Positions 50,702 through 58,738 of a stretch of 64,000 nucleotides of DNA are shown piece after piece; positions within the stretch are counted from its first letter, which is position 1, and each line of letters starts with the position of its first letter. Made by a program: the position numbers and the translations under genes. The notes under the pieces are model-generated. The model saw only the letters and a list, made by a program, of their open reading frames with translations, had not been told where the DNA came from and searched no databases. This DNA is from Pseudomonas sp. PH1b (GTDB taxonomy: Bacteria > Pseudomonadota > Gammaproteobacteria > Pseudomonadales > Pseudomonadaceae). Where the stretch lies: positions 310,001-374,000 of the forward strand of contig NZ_AYMU01000011.1 in NCBI RefSeq assembly GCF_000633395.1, written 5' to 3'.

Positions 50702-51559
50702 TTAAACTTCAAAAATGGCGTTGATCTGGCCGGTGCCGGAGCTGCCGAACAGCGGGGTGACGATCTCGGCCGGGCGGTTGTACTCGGGACCGCCCAAGAG
50801 GCCCAGGAGCATCGCCGTGTCGTGCATCTTGCCCTCGCCGTAGCAGTGTTCGGCGTAGTCCGGGAGCATGGCGCAGAACTCGCGGAAGCGACCCTGTTGC
50901 CAGAGTTCCACCACCCGCTGGTCCACCTGCTTGTCGAACTCCCGGGTCCACTGGTGGATGTTGGCTTCGGCGTCGCGGTCGTTGGAAAAGCGGTGGGACA
51001 GTGAGCCGGAGGCCAGCACCAGGACCTTGCGGTCGCTCTTCTCGATCGCCCGGCGCACCGCGGCGCCAAAGGTGAAGCTGTCCTGCAGGCTGTGCCAGGC
51101 GCACCAGGCGGCGATCGACACCACCTTGAAGTGCTCGGCGGCGGGCACGTCCATGTGCATGTAGCGCATGGGCACCAGGGTGCCGTACTCCAGCTCCAGG
51201 CTGGGGATGTTGTGGGCCAGGGTGCGCACGTCGGCGGCGTTGGCCTCGGCGGCGATCAGCTCGCCCAGTTCCGGGCAGCCCTGGTAGTCGTAGGTCATGT
51301 TCTTGATGAAGTGCGGCAGCTCGTTGCTGGTGTAGGTGCCGTTGAACACCTCGCCGCAGTTGATGTGGTAACCGCTGTTGACCAGCCAGTGCACATCGAA
51401 CACCACCGCCGTGTCGGCGCCCAGCTCACGGGCACGGCGGGCGATCTCCTTGTGCCCGGCAATGGCCGCCGCGCGGCAGCCGTGGTGCTTGCCCGGCAGT
51501 TCGGACAGGTACATCGATGGTACGTGGCAGACCTTGGCGGCCATGACGACTTCGCCCAT
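50702..51559 (-). CDS. hpaD: 3,4-Dihydroxyphenylacetate 2,3-dioxygenase
   Basis: The 285-residue extradiol dioxygenase opens the homoprotocatechuate ring. It is of the LigB type: VCHVPSMYLSELPGKHHGCR at the N-terminus supplies a His ligand, VVFDVHWLVNSGYHINC a second site, and LEYGTLVPMRY and ASGSLSHRFSND complete the active centre. The segment MLPDYAEHCYGEGKMHDTAML follows near the C-terminus. It lies between hpaE and hpaF in the standard order. Confidence 0.93.
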   Translation of the reverse strand: MGEVVMAAKVCHVPSMYLSELPGKHHGCRAAAIAGHKEIARRARELGADTAVVFDVHWLVNSGYHINCGEVFNGTYTSNELPHFIKNMTYDYQGCPELGELIAAEANAADVRTLAHNIPSLELEYGTLVPMRYMHMDVPAAEHFKVVSIAAWCAWHSLQDSFTFGAAVRRAIEKSDRKVLVLASGSLSHRFSNDRDAEANIHQWTREFDKQVDQRVVELWQQGRFREFCAMLPDYAEHCYGEGKMHDTAMLLGLLGGPEYNRPAEIVTPLFGSSGTGQINAIFEV

Positions 51560-51693
51560 GGTGCTTCTCCTGAAACATCTTGTTGTGGGTGTGGTCCGGG
51601 ACGGTTGTCGATCCTCGAACCTGTCAACGATCTGCGGCGCGTGGCTGATGATGCGTCAAAAGTGCCGTCGCCCGCGAGATCGTCAAGCGCTTC

Positions 51694-53154
51694 CTACACG
51701 CCCCAGCGCGGGATGTGGTGGCTGCCCATGGAGAGGCAGACGTTCTTGATCTCGGCAAACACCTCGAAACTGTACTCGCCGCCTTCACGGCCGGTGCCCG
51801 AGCCCTTGACGCCGCCGAAGGGCTGGCGCAGGTCGCGCACGTTCTGGCTGTTGATGAACACCATGCCGGCCTCGATGCCCCGGGCCAGGCGATGGGCCTT
51901 GCCGATGTCCTGGGTCCAGATGTAGGAGGCCAGGCCGTATTCGGTGTCGTTGGCCAGTTGCAGGGCCTGGGCCTCATCCTTGAACGGGATCAGGCACACC
52001 ACCGGGCCGAAGATCTCTTCCTGGGCAATGCGCATCTGGTTGTCCACGTCGGCGAACACCGTGGGCTGGATGAACTGCCCGCGGGCCAGGTGCGCCGGCA
52101 GGTTGGCCGGGCGTTCCAGGCCGCCGGCCAGCAGGGTCGCGCCTTCCTCGATGCCGATGCGGATGTAGCCGGTGACCTTGTCGTAGTGGGCCTGGGTGAT
52201 CATCGAGCCGACCTGGGTCTTGGGGTCTTGCGGGTCGCCGACGATCAGGCGCTTGGCCCGGGCAGCGAATTCCTTGACGAACTGCGGGTAGACGCTTTCC
52301 TGGATGAAGATCCGGCTGCCGGCGGTGCAGCGTTCACCGTTCAGCGAGAAGATGGTGAACAGCGCGGCGTCCAGGGCCCGTTCCAGGTCGGCGTCCTCGA
52401 AGATCAGCACCGGCGACTTGCCCCCCAGTTCCATGGAGTACTTCTTCAGGCCGGCGGTCTGCATGATCTTCTTGCCGGTGGCGGTGCCGCCGGTGAAGGA
52501 GATCGCCCGCACGTCCGGGTGGCGCACCAGGGCGTCGCCGGCGGTGGCGCCGTAACCCTGGACAATGTTCAGCACGCCTGGGGGAATCCCGGCTTCCACC
52601 GCCAGGCGCCCCAGTTCGTTGGCGGTCAGCGGCGACAGTTCGCTCATCTTCAGCACCGCGGTGTTGCCCAGGGCCAGGCATGGCGCGGTCTTCCAGGTGG
52701 CGGTCATGAACGGCACGTTCCACGGCGACACCAGGGCGCACACGCCGACCGGTTGGTAGAGGGTGTAGTTGAGCATCTGGTCGTCCACCGGATAGCTGTG
52801 GCCATCCATGCGGGTGCAGACCTCGGCGAAGAAATCGAAGTTGTGCGAGGCCCGGGGAATCAGCACGTTGCGGGTCTGGTGGATCGGCAGGCCGGTGTCC
52901 AGGGTCTCCAGTTCCGCCAGGTGCGGCACGTTCTCTTCGATCAGCGTCCCCAGGCGGCGCATCAGCCGCGCCCGTTCCTTGGCCGGGGTGTTGCTCCACT
53001 TGGGAAACGCGTCCTTGGCCGCGGCCACTGCCTGGGCGATTTCCTCGGCGCCGCCGCTGGCCACTTCACCTATGGCTTCGCCGGTGGCGGGGTTGTAGTT
53101 GGTGAAGACTTCACGGCTTTCGACCTCGCGGCCATTGATCCAGTGCTTGATCAT
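51694..53154 (-). CDS. hpaE: 5-Carboxymethyl-2-hydroxymuconate semialdehyde dehydrogenase
   Basis: The 486-residue NAD-dependent aldehyde dehydrogenase oxidises the ring-cleavage product. It has SPWNVPFMTATWKTAPCLAL, the cofactor turn SFTGGTATGKKIM, the general base Glu in MELGGKSP, and the catalytic Cys in NGERCTAGSRIF. The C-terminal GGVKGSGTGREGGEYSFEVF is characteristic of HpaE. Its start directly follows the hpaG2 stop codon, so the two genes are closely coupled. Confidence 0.94.
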   Translation of the reverse strand: MIKHWINGREVESREVFTNYNPATGEAIGEVASGGAEEIAQAVAAAKDAFPKWSNTPAKERARLMRRLGTLIEENVPHLAELETLDTGLPIHQTRNVLIPRASHNFDFFAEVCTRMDGHSYPVDDQMLNYTLYQPVGVCALVSPWNVPFMTATWKTAPCLALGNTAVLKMSELSPLTANELGRLAVEAGIPPGVLNIVQGYGATAGDALVRHPDVRAISFTGGTATGKKIMQTAGLKKYSMELGGKSPVLIFEDADLERALDAALFTIFSLNGERCTAGSRIFIQESVYPQFVKEFAARAKRLIVGDPQDPKTQVGSMITQAHYDKVTGYIRIGIEEGATLLAGGLERPANLPAHLARGQFIQPTVFADVDNQMRIAQEEIFGPVVCLIPFKDEAQALQLANDTEYGLASYIWTQDIGKAHRLARGIEAGMVFINSQNVRDLRQPFGGVKGSGTGREGGEYSFEVFAEIKNVCLSMGSHHIPRWGV

Positions 53155-53955
53155 TTATGCGTGCTCCTTGGCCACGGCGGTGGGCTCGGGGTGGGCGTGA
53201 TGGGTGAAGAATTCGGTTTCACTGACGATGCGGTTGACCAGCCGGCCGATGCCCTCGATCTCCACTACCACCTCGTCGCCGGGCACCACGTCGGACAGGC
53301 CTTCGGGGGTGCCGGTGGCGATCATGTCGCCCGGCTGCAGGGTCATGAAACCGGACAGGTATTCGATCAGGTAGGGGATGTCGAAGATCATGTCGGCGGT
53401 GGTGCCTTGCTGGCGCAGCTCGCCGTTGACCCAGGTGCGCAGGGTCAGGTTGTTGGGCTCTGGCACCTCGGCGGCGTCGATGATCCACGGGCCCACCGGG
53501 GTGGTGGCGTCGCGGTTTTTCACCCGCAGGTTGGGCCGGTAGTAGTTCTCCAGGTAGTCGCGGATCGCGTAGTCGTTGCACAGGGTGTAGCCGGCCAGGT
53601 AGTCCAGGGCGTCCTCGCGCTTGACGTTGCGCGCGGTCTTGCCGATCACCGCCACCAGCTCGCACTCGTAATGCATGTAGGCGACGTTGTCCGGGCGCCA
53701 GGTGACCTGGTTGTGGCCGGTGTAGGTGCCCGGCGACTTGATGAACACCAGGGGTTCGGTGGGCGGCTTGAAGGCCAGTTCGGCGGCGTGGTCGGCGTAG
53801 TTCAGGCCCAGGGCGAACAAGGTTCCGGTGGCCGGTGGCAGCCACTGCACCTGGTCTTCGGCGAGGACCCGGCCATCGGCCAGCTCCAGGCTATTGGAGC
53901 CGGTGACCCGAGCCTCGTGGACCTGGCCCTGATAACGGATGCGAGCGTGTTTCAT
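53155..53955 (-). CDS. hpaG2: Homoprotocatechuate pathway isomerase/decarboxylase, subunit 2
   Basis: The 266-residue FAH-superfamily protein matches the C-terminal half of E. coli HpaG/HpcE: GTLFALGLNYADHAAELAFK, VYMHYECELVAVIGKTARNV (metal Glu ligands), YAIRDYLENYYRPNLRVKNRD, and GDMIATGTPEGLSDVVPGDE. It takes part in isomerisation and decarboxylation of 5-oxo-pent-3-ene-1,2,5-tricarboxylate. In this genome the two halves are separate genes. Its end abuts hpaE. Confidence 0.92.
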   Translation of the reverse strand: MKHARIRYQGQVHEARVTGSNSLELADGRVLAEDQVQWLPPATGTLFALGLNYADHAAELAFKPPTEPLVFIKSPGTYTGHNQVTWRPDNVAYMHYECELVAVIGKTARNVKREDALDYLAGYTLCNDYAIRDYLENYYRPNLRVKNRDATTPVGPWIIDAAEVPEPNNLTLRTWVNGELRQQGTTADMIFDIPYLIEYLSGFMTLQPGDMIATGTPEGLSDVVPGDEVVVEIEGIGRLVNRIVSETEFFTHHAHPEPTAVAKEHA

Positions 53956-53964
53956 GTCAGTTCC

Positions 53965-54624
53965 TCATTCGGCAACGATGGGGTTGGCGAGACGGCCCAG
54001 GCCGCTGATCTGCACTTCGACCCGATCGCCGGGGCGTACATCGACCCGGCCTTCCGGGGTGCCGGTGATCAGCACGTCGCCCTGGTGCAGGGTCATGAAC
54101 TCACTGATCTCGGCGATCAGCTGGGGGATGCTGCGCACCAGGTTGGCGGTGCTGTTGTGCTGCACCCGTTCGCCGTTGACCCACAGCTCGATGTCCAGTG
54201 CATGGGGATCGGCCACCTCGGTGGCCGGCACCAGTTGCGGGCCGATGGGGCAGAAACCGTCCCGGCACTTGGCTTTTACGGCGGGGCGGTAGTAGCTGTC
54301 TTCCGGCAGGCTGAACTCGTTGACGATGGTGTAGCCGGCCACATGTTCCAGGGCCTGCTCCACGCTCACGCGGCTGGCGCGCTTGCCGATCACCACCCCC
54401 AGGGCCGGGCCCGGTTGCAGGCGTTCGACGCCCTTGGGAAACACCACCGGCGCTTCATGGCTGTTGCGGGTGTTGGGGGTCTTGATGAACAGCACCGGCT
54501 TGACCGGCGGCTGCTGGTAGGGCGGCTGGCTGAAGCTCTGCAGATGGCTTTGCAGCAAGCCCTGGTAGTTCAGCGCAACGCCGAACAGGGTGCCGCCGGC
54601 GTGGTCGATCAGTGCACGGCTCAT
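53965..54624 (-). CDS. hpaG1: Homoprotocatechuate pathway isomerase/decarboxylase, subunit 1
   Basis: The 219-residue protein corresponds to the N-terminal half of E. coli HpcE: GTLFGVALNYQGLLQSHLQS, VLFIKTPNTRNSHEAPVVFP, EFSLPEDSYYRPAVKAKCRDG, and GDVLITGTPEGRVDVRPGDR. It is the first gene of the operon, 9 bp before hpaG2. The promoter in front carries two HpaR-like boxes. Together G1 and G2 do the work of the fused enterobacterial protein. Confidence 0.92.
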   Translation of the reverse strand: MSRALIDHAGGTLFGVALNYQGLLQSHLQSFSQPPYQQPPVKPVLFIKTPNTRNSHEAPVVFPKGVERLQPGPALGVVIGKRASRVSVEQALEHVAGYTIVNEFSLPEDSYYRPAVKAKCRDGFCPIGPQLVPATEVADPHALDIELWVNGERVQHNSTANLVRSIPQLIAEISEFMTLHQGDVLITGTPEGRVDVRPGDRVEVQISGLGRLANPIVAE

Positions 54625-54688
54625 CGCGCGTCTCCTGGTTCCTGGTGTCTGTGGCCCGCGTTGCCCTTGTCGGTGGCGGGGTGAATTC

Positions 54689-54722
54689 GTTAATGTGTTA
54701 ACGTTATATTTAATATGTTAAC
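54689..54722. promoter_or_regulatory. Two HpaR-like operator boxes in the hpaG1-hpaA gap
   Basis: Two near-identical 14-mers, GTTAATGTGTTAAC (54689-54702) and TTTAATATGTTAAC (54709-54722), lie 20 bp apart, about two helical turns. Each is partly palindromic (TTAA...TTAA). They are 65-100 bp before hpaG1 and about 110 bp before divergent hpaA. The related box before hpaR supports HpaR as the ligand. Confidence 0.65.
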
Positions 54723-54831
54723 GATCGTCAAGCGGCTGTCCTGCACCGGGGCTCGGGCACTGGCAGGCAGGCCGCGAATCCCGCAGGATGGCGACGGTCC
54801 GCGTGCAGCAAAATAAAAACAGAAGGGCGCC

Positions 54832-55743
54832 ATGAACCCACGCCAACCGATTCCCAACATCAACATCGGCCAGGTCTACGACCAGCGCTACGCCGATGCC
54901 CAGGTGCACTACGACAAGCTGAGCAACCTGGCCGGGTTCTTCGGCCGCAACATGCCGGTGCACCGTCACGACCGTTTCTTCCAGGTGCACTACGTGCAGA
55001 GTGGCGCGGTGCGGGTCTACCTCGATGACCAGCAATACCTGGAGTCGGGGCCGATGTTCTTTCTCACCCCGCCGACCATTCCCCATGCGTTCGTCACCGA
55101 GGCCGACAGCGAAGGCCATGTGCTCACCGTGCGCCAGCAGCTGGTGTGGGAGTTGATTGGCGCCGATCCGGCCCTGGCTTCCGGGCCCCTGGTACCGCCG
55201 GTGTGCGTGGCCCTGGCGCGCCTGGGGCCGGAGTTCGCCGGCGAGGTGCGGCGCCTGGAGTGCTTGTTCGATGAACTGCAGCAGGAGATCGCGGGGCAGG
55301 GGGCCGGGCGCGAGCCGGCCCTGGAAGCCCTGACCCGGCTGCTGATGATCAGCCTGCTCAGGCTTTCGGCCAACTCCCTCAAGGCACGTCCGGCGCGCCA
55401 TGAAGACTTGCAGATCTTCCACCGCTTCAACGAGCTGATCGAGGCCCGCTACCTGGAGCACTGGTCCCTGGGCCGCTACGCCGAGCGCCTCGGGGTCACC
55501 GAGGCGCGGCTCAACGATGTCTGCCGGCGCATTGCCGACCTGCCCTCCAAGCGCCTGGTGTACGAGCGCCTGATGCAGGAGGCCAAGCGCCTGCTGCTGT
55601 TCACCAGCAGTTCGGTGAATGACATCTGCTACCAGCTGGGTTTCAAGGACCCGGCCTATTTCAGCCGGTTCTTCCAGCGTTACGCCAAGCTGGCGCCGGG
55701 CGAGTACCGCTTGCGCCAGGGCACAGAAAAACCCTCGTCCTGA
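54832..55743 (+). CDS. hpaA: AraC-family activator HpaA
   Basis: The 303-residue protein has an N-terminal cupin effector domain (MPVHRHDRFFQVHYVQSG, then FFLTPPTIPHAFVTEADS) and a C-terminal AraC helix-turn-helix pair (RYAERLGVTEARLNDVCRR, SSSVNDICYQLGFKDPAYFS, RFFQRYAKLAPGEYR). HpaA in enterobacteria activates the hpaBC monooxygenase genes in response to 4-hydroxyphenylacetate. Here it is divergent from hpaG1; hpaBC is absent from the window, so its targets lie elsewhere or are the operon beside it. Confidence 0.9.
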   Translation: MNPRQPIPNINIGQVYDQRYADAQVHYDKLSNLAGFFGRNMPVHRHDRFFQVHYVQSGAVRVYLDDQQYLESGPMFFLTPPTIPHAFVTEADSEGHVLTVRQQLVWELIGADPALASGPLVPPVCVALARLGPEFAGEVRRLECLFDELQQEIAGQGAGREPALEALTRLLMISLLRLSANSLKARPARHEDLQIFHRFNELIEARYLEHWSLGRYAERLGVTEARLNDVCRRIADLPSKRLVYERLMQEAKRLLLFTSSSVNDICYQLGFKDPAYFSRFFQRYAKLAPGEYRLRQGTEKPSS

Positions 55744-55815
55744 GGATGAAAGTACTGGGGCGCGCAACACCGCGCATGGGACAATCGGCGCTTTTAGCCG
55801 ACAAGGAAACGTCCC

Positions 55816-56910
55816 ATGGTGCAGCGTGCCCTGATGGTTGTTCTGCTGACGGCCTGCAGTGTTCAGGCGCTGGCGCAGAGCGCCGGGGAAAAGGTGCCGT
55901 TGCTGCGCCAGAGCAAGGAATGGATCACCGGTTGCGACAACCTGCGCGATTGCCACGCCCTCAGCGCCCCCTCCGGCCAGTACGGGGTGGAGTACCGCAG
56001 CCTGACCCTGCATATCCTGCGGCGTGCCGGTGCCGATGACGCCCTGCGGATACGCCTGGACCAGCGTGGCGAGCCCATGCCGCTGTCGACGCTGCTGGTC
56101 GACGGCGTGCCGCTGGAGCCACAGTTGCTGGACGCGCTGGTGCCTCTGCCATGCAAGACCGCCGAGCAGAACGAAGTCACCCGCTATGAGGTCAACGACC
56201 CGATCAGGGTTCGCCAATGGCTGGAGCAGTTGCGCAATGGCCAGGAGCTGAAACTGCCAGGCAGCGATGAGGCGCGGGTGCCCTTGGACGGGCTGTCGGC
56301 CGCGCTGCTGTTGATGGACTCGGTACAGGGCCGGGTGGGGGGCGTGACCGCGCTGTGGCGTCCAGGCCCGCGCCTGGCCAGCGAGGTGCCGGCACGAGCG
56401 CAGCCGGTACAGCTGCGCGGATATCCACGAGCCCCCGAGTTGACGGCGCAGGAGCGCAGGCAGATTTCGGCGGCGGCGCTGAAACTCGCCTCGCCGGGGA
56501 CCCCGAATGACGATGAGGATTATGTGCTCGAGCCGCAGGTCGAGGTCTATCCGCTGACCGCGCGCCGGGCATTGAGCGTGGTGCTGAGCGAATGCGCGGC
56601 CTACACCTGCGATTACCTGATCAGCAGTTGGTCGCGCAGCAACCCGCCGCACCTTGAGGCGCTGCAGCGACAGGCCTTGCCCATGGGCAACGCCGACGGT
56701 TCGGGCGGTGCTCACTACGACTCCGGGACCGGGGTGCTGAGCACCTATTATCTGGCGCGGGGGATCGGTGACTGTGGCGAAACCGGGCATTGGCTGTTCG
56801 ACGGCCAAGGCTTCCAGCTCACGGATTACCGCCAGATGCCGAGTTGCAACGGCCTGCCCTCGTCGGACTGGCCGCAGTTGTGGAGCAGCGCGCCACCGGT
56901 TGCGCAATGA
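55816..56910 (+). CDS. DUF1176 domain periplasmic protein
   Basis: The 364-residue precursor has a signal peptide (cleavage near ALA/QSAGEK). The mature protein starts with KEWITGCDNLRDCHALS, the Cys-rich DUF1176 opening, and ends with the family's GDCGETGHWLFDGQGFQLTDYRQMPSCNG segment. DUF1176 proteins are periplasmic and uncharacterised; some have MliC-like parts. The gene lies downstream of hpaA by 70 bp but looks functionally unrelated. Confidence 0.8.
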   Translation: MVQRALMVVLLTACSVQALAQSAGEKVPLLRQSKEWITGCDNLRDCHALSAPSGQYGVEYRSLTLHILRRAGADDALRIRLDQRGEPMPLSTLLVDGVPLEPQLLDALVPLPCKTAEQNEVTRYEVNDPIRVRQWLEQLRNGQELKLPGSDEARVPLDGLSAALLLMDSVQGRVGGVTALWRPGPRLASEVPARAQPVQLRGYPRAPELTAQERRQISAAALKLASPGTPNDDEDYVLEPQVEVYPLTARRALSVVLSECAAYTCDYLISSWSRSNPPHLEALQRQALPMGNADGSGGAHYDSGTGVLSTYYLARGIGDCGETGHWLFDGQGFQLTDYRQMPSCNGLPSSDWPQLWSSAPPVAQ

Positions 56911-57023
56911 GCTTGGCTGTTGCGCAGACGGCTTGCCTGGCTCAACCGCCGGTGGCAGGTGTGGGGCGCCAGGACCCACCCACGCAGGTCCAGAAGCCGT
57001 CCCGGGCGCCCCTTCGAGGCTTT

Positions 57024-58703
57024 TCAGCCGATGGCCTGCGACGGTGCCGGTTGTGCAGGCTGGGCGAGGGTGTCCAGAACCGGCATGGCGCGGCCCAGTA
57101 GCAGGTCTGCAGCCTTTTCCCCGATCATGATCGCCGCCGCATTGGTGTTGCCGGTGATCAGGCTCGGCATGATCGAGGCATCTGCCACCCGCAGCCCGTC
57201 GAGGCCGTGGACGCGCAACTGATCGTCCACCACGGCGTATTCATCTGAGCCCATCTTGCAGCTGCCCACCGGGTGGAACACCGTGCCCAGGTTGTGGCGG
57301 ATCCATTGCTCGATCTGCTCCTGGCTCTGCACCTGCGGGCCGGGCACCAGTTCGCCTTGCAGGCGTTGGGAGAAGGCCCGGGTCGCCGCCAGCTGGCGCA
57401 CCAGGTGAAAACCGGCCACCAGCTTGCGCAGGTCTTCCGGGTGGCTGAGAAAGTTGGCCTCGATCAGCGGCTTGTCGTGCGGGTCCGCCGAGTTGAGGCG
57501 CACCCGGCCACGGCTTTGCGGGTGCATGACCGCCACGTGCAGGCTGATGCCATGGCCCACGGGAATCAGGCGCTGGGGCTGGTTCTTCAACGCCGGGGCG
57601 ACGATCAGCCCCAGCTCCGGCACTTCATCCGCGGGGCTCAGGCGCAGGAAGGCCCCTGACTCCACGGTGTTGGAGCTCAGCGGGCCCTGGCGCCGGGCCA
57701 GGTACTGCCAGGGCGAGCGGGCCAGGGGCAGCAGGCCCTTGGTCGAAAGGCCGTAGCCCAGCTCCGGATCGCTGCGGTACATCAGCACGATGTCCTGGTG
57801 GTCCTGCAGGTTGTGCCCGACCCCCGGCAACGGGTGGCGCAGGGCGATGCCATGGGGTTGCAGTTCCTCGGCCGCGCCGATGCCGGAGAGCAGCAGCAGT
57901 TGCGGCGAGTTGATCGCCCCGGCGCAGAGGATCACCTCGCGGCGCGCCTGCAGCTGCCGGACCTGGCCGTCCTGGCTGATTTCCACGCCGCTGGCGCGCT
58001 GGCCTTGCAGCAGCACTCGGTGGGTCAGGGTGGAACTCAGGACCGTCAAGTTCTCGCGCTGCAGGATCGGGTGCAGGAAGGCCCGGGCCGCACTGCAGCG
58101 CTCGCCATTGATCTGGGTGACATGGAAGGGGCCGTAGCCTTCCTGGTCCGCCCCGTTGAAGTCCTCGTTGTAGTTCCAGCCCAGCTCCGCGGCAGCCTCG
58201 AAGAACACCGGGTTGACCGGGCTCAGGCTGCGCTGCTTGGCGACATTCAGTTCGCCGTGCTGGCCGTGCCAGGGCGAGGCCCCCGGTTCGAAGCGTTCCG
58301 AGCGCTTGAAGTAGGGCAGCAGTTCGTCATAGCCCCAGCCCTGGTTGCCGGCGGCGGCCCAGCGGTCGTAGTCCTGGCGCTGGCCGCGGATGTAGATCAT
58401 GCCGTTGATTGCGCTGGAGCCGCCCCAGACCCGGCCCCGCGGGCAGGGGATGGGCCGCTCGCCGCTGTCGGCCTGGGCGCTGAATTGATGCATCCAGTTC
58501 CAGCGCGGGTTGGCGATCAGGCGGATGATCCCCGCCGGCACGCGTACATAGGCGGCGGGCAGCAGCGTGCGGTCGCTGGGGCCGGCCTCGATCAGGCAGA
58601 CCTTGAGCCTGGGGTCGGCGGACAAGCGGTTGGCCAGCACGCAACCGGCGGAGCCGGCACCGACCACGATGTAGTCGAAGGTCTGGGGAGCGCTTTCATT
58701 CAT
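57024..58703 (-). CDS. GMC-family FAD-dependent alcohol oxidoreductase
   Basis: The 559-residue enzyme has the GMC landmarks: the FAD motif DYIVVGAGSAGCVLANRLS at the N-terminus, the GGSSAINGMIYIRGQ signature (about residue 90), LSGIGAAEELQPHGI, and the C-terminal catalytic His pair in NLGTVFHPVGSCKMG and the following ITGNTNAAAIMIGEKAAD. It oxidises primary alcohols to aldehydes. It is the last gene in a minus-strand set with porin, dehydrogenase, transporter and cupin genes. The ATG at 58703 starts MNESAPQTF; a farther in-frame start would add eight residues. Confidence 0.88.
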   Translation of the reverse strand: MNESAPQTFDYIVVGAGSAGCVLANRLSADPRLKVCLIEAGPSDRTLLPAAYVRVPAGIIRLIANPRWNWMHQFSAQADSGERPIPCPRGRVWGGSSAINGMIYIRGQRQDYDRWAAAGNQGWGYDELLPYFKRSERFEPGASPWHGQHGELNVAKQRSLSPVNPVFFEAAAELGWNYNEDFNGADQEGYGPFHVTQINGERCSAARAFLHPILQRENLTVLSSTLTHRVLLQGQRASGVEISQDGQVRQLQARREVILCAGAINSPQLLLLSGIGAAEELQPHGIALRHPLPGVGHNLQDHQDIVLMYRSDPELGYGLSTKGLLPLARSPWQYLARRQGPLSSNTVESGAFLRLSPADEVPELGLIVAPALKNQPQRLIPVGHGISLHVAVMHPQSRGRVRLNSADPHDKPLIEANFLSHPEDLRKLVAGFHLVRQLAATRAFSQRLQGELVPGPQVQSQEQIEQWIRHNLGTVFHPVGSCKMGSDEYAVVDDQLRVHGLDGLRVADASIMPSLITGNTNAAAIMIGEKAADLLLGRAMPVLDTLAQPAQPAPSQAIG

Positions 58704-58738
58704 GAGGGGTACCTCGCAGGCAGTCAAAGAAATCCATC

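Noticed and set aside
51715..54684. 989-codon plus-strand open frame opposite hpaE, hpaG2 and hpaG1
   Set aside because: Same antisense artefact of high GC3; the minus-strand genes have full family motifs.
54718..56979. 753-codon minus-strand frame opposite hpaA and the DUF1176 gene
   Set aside because: Both plus-strand genes have clear domains; the long frame has none and reads like reverse codon bias.
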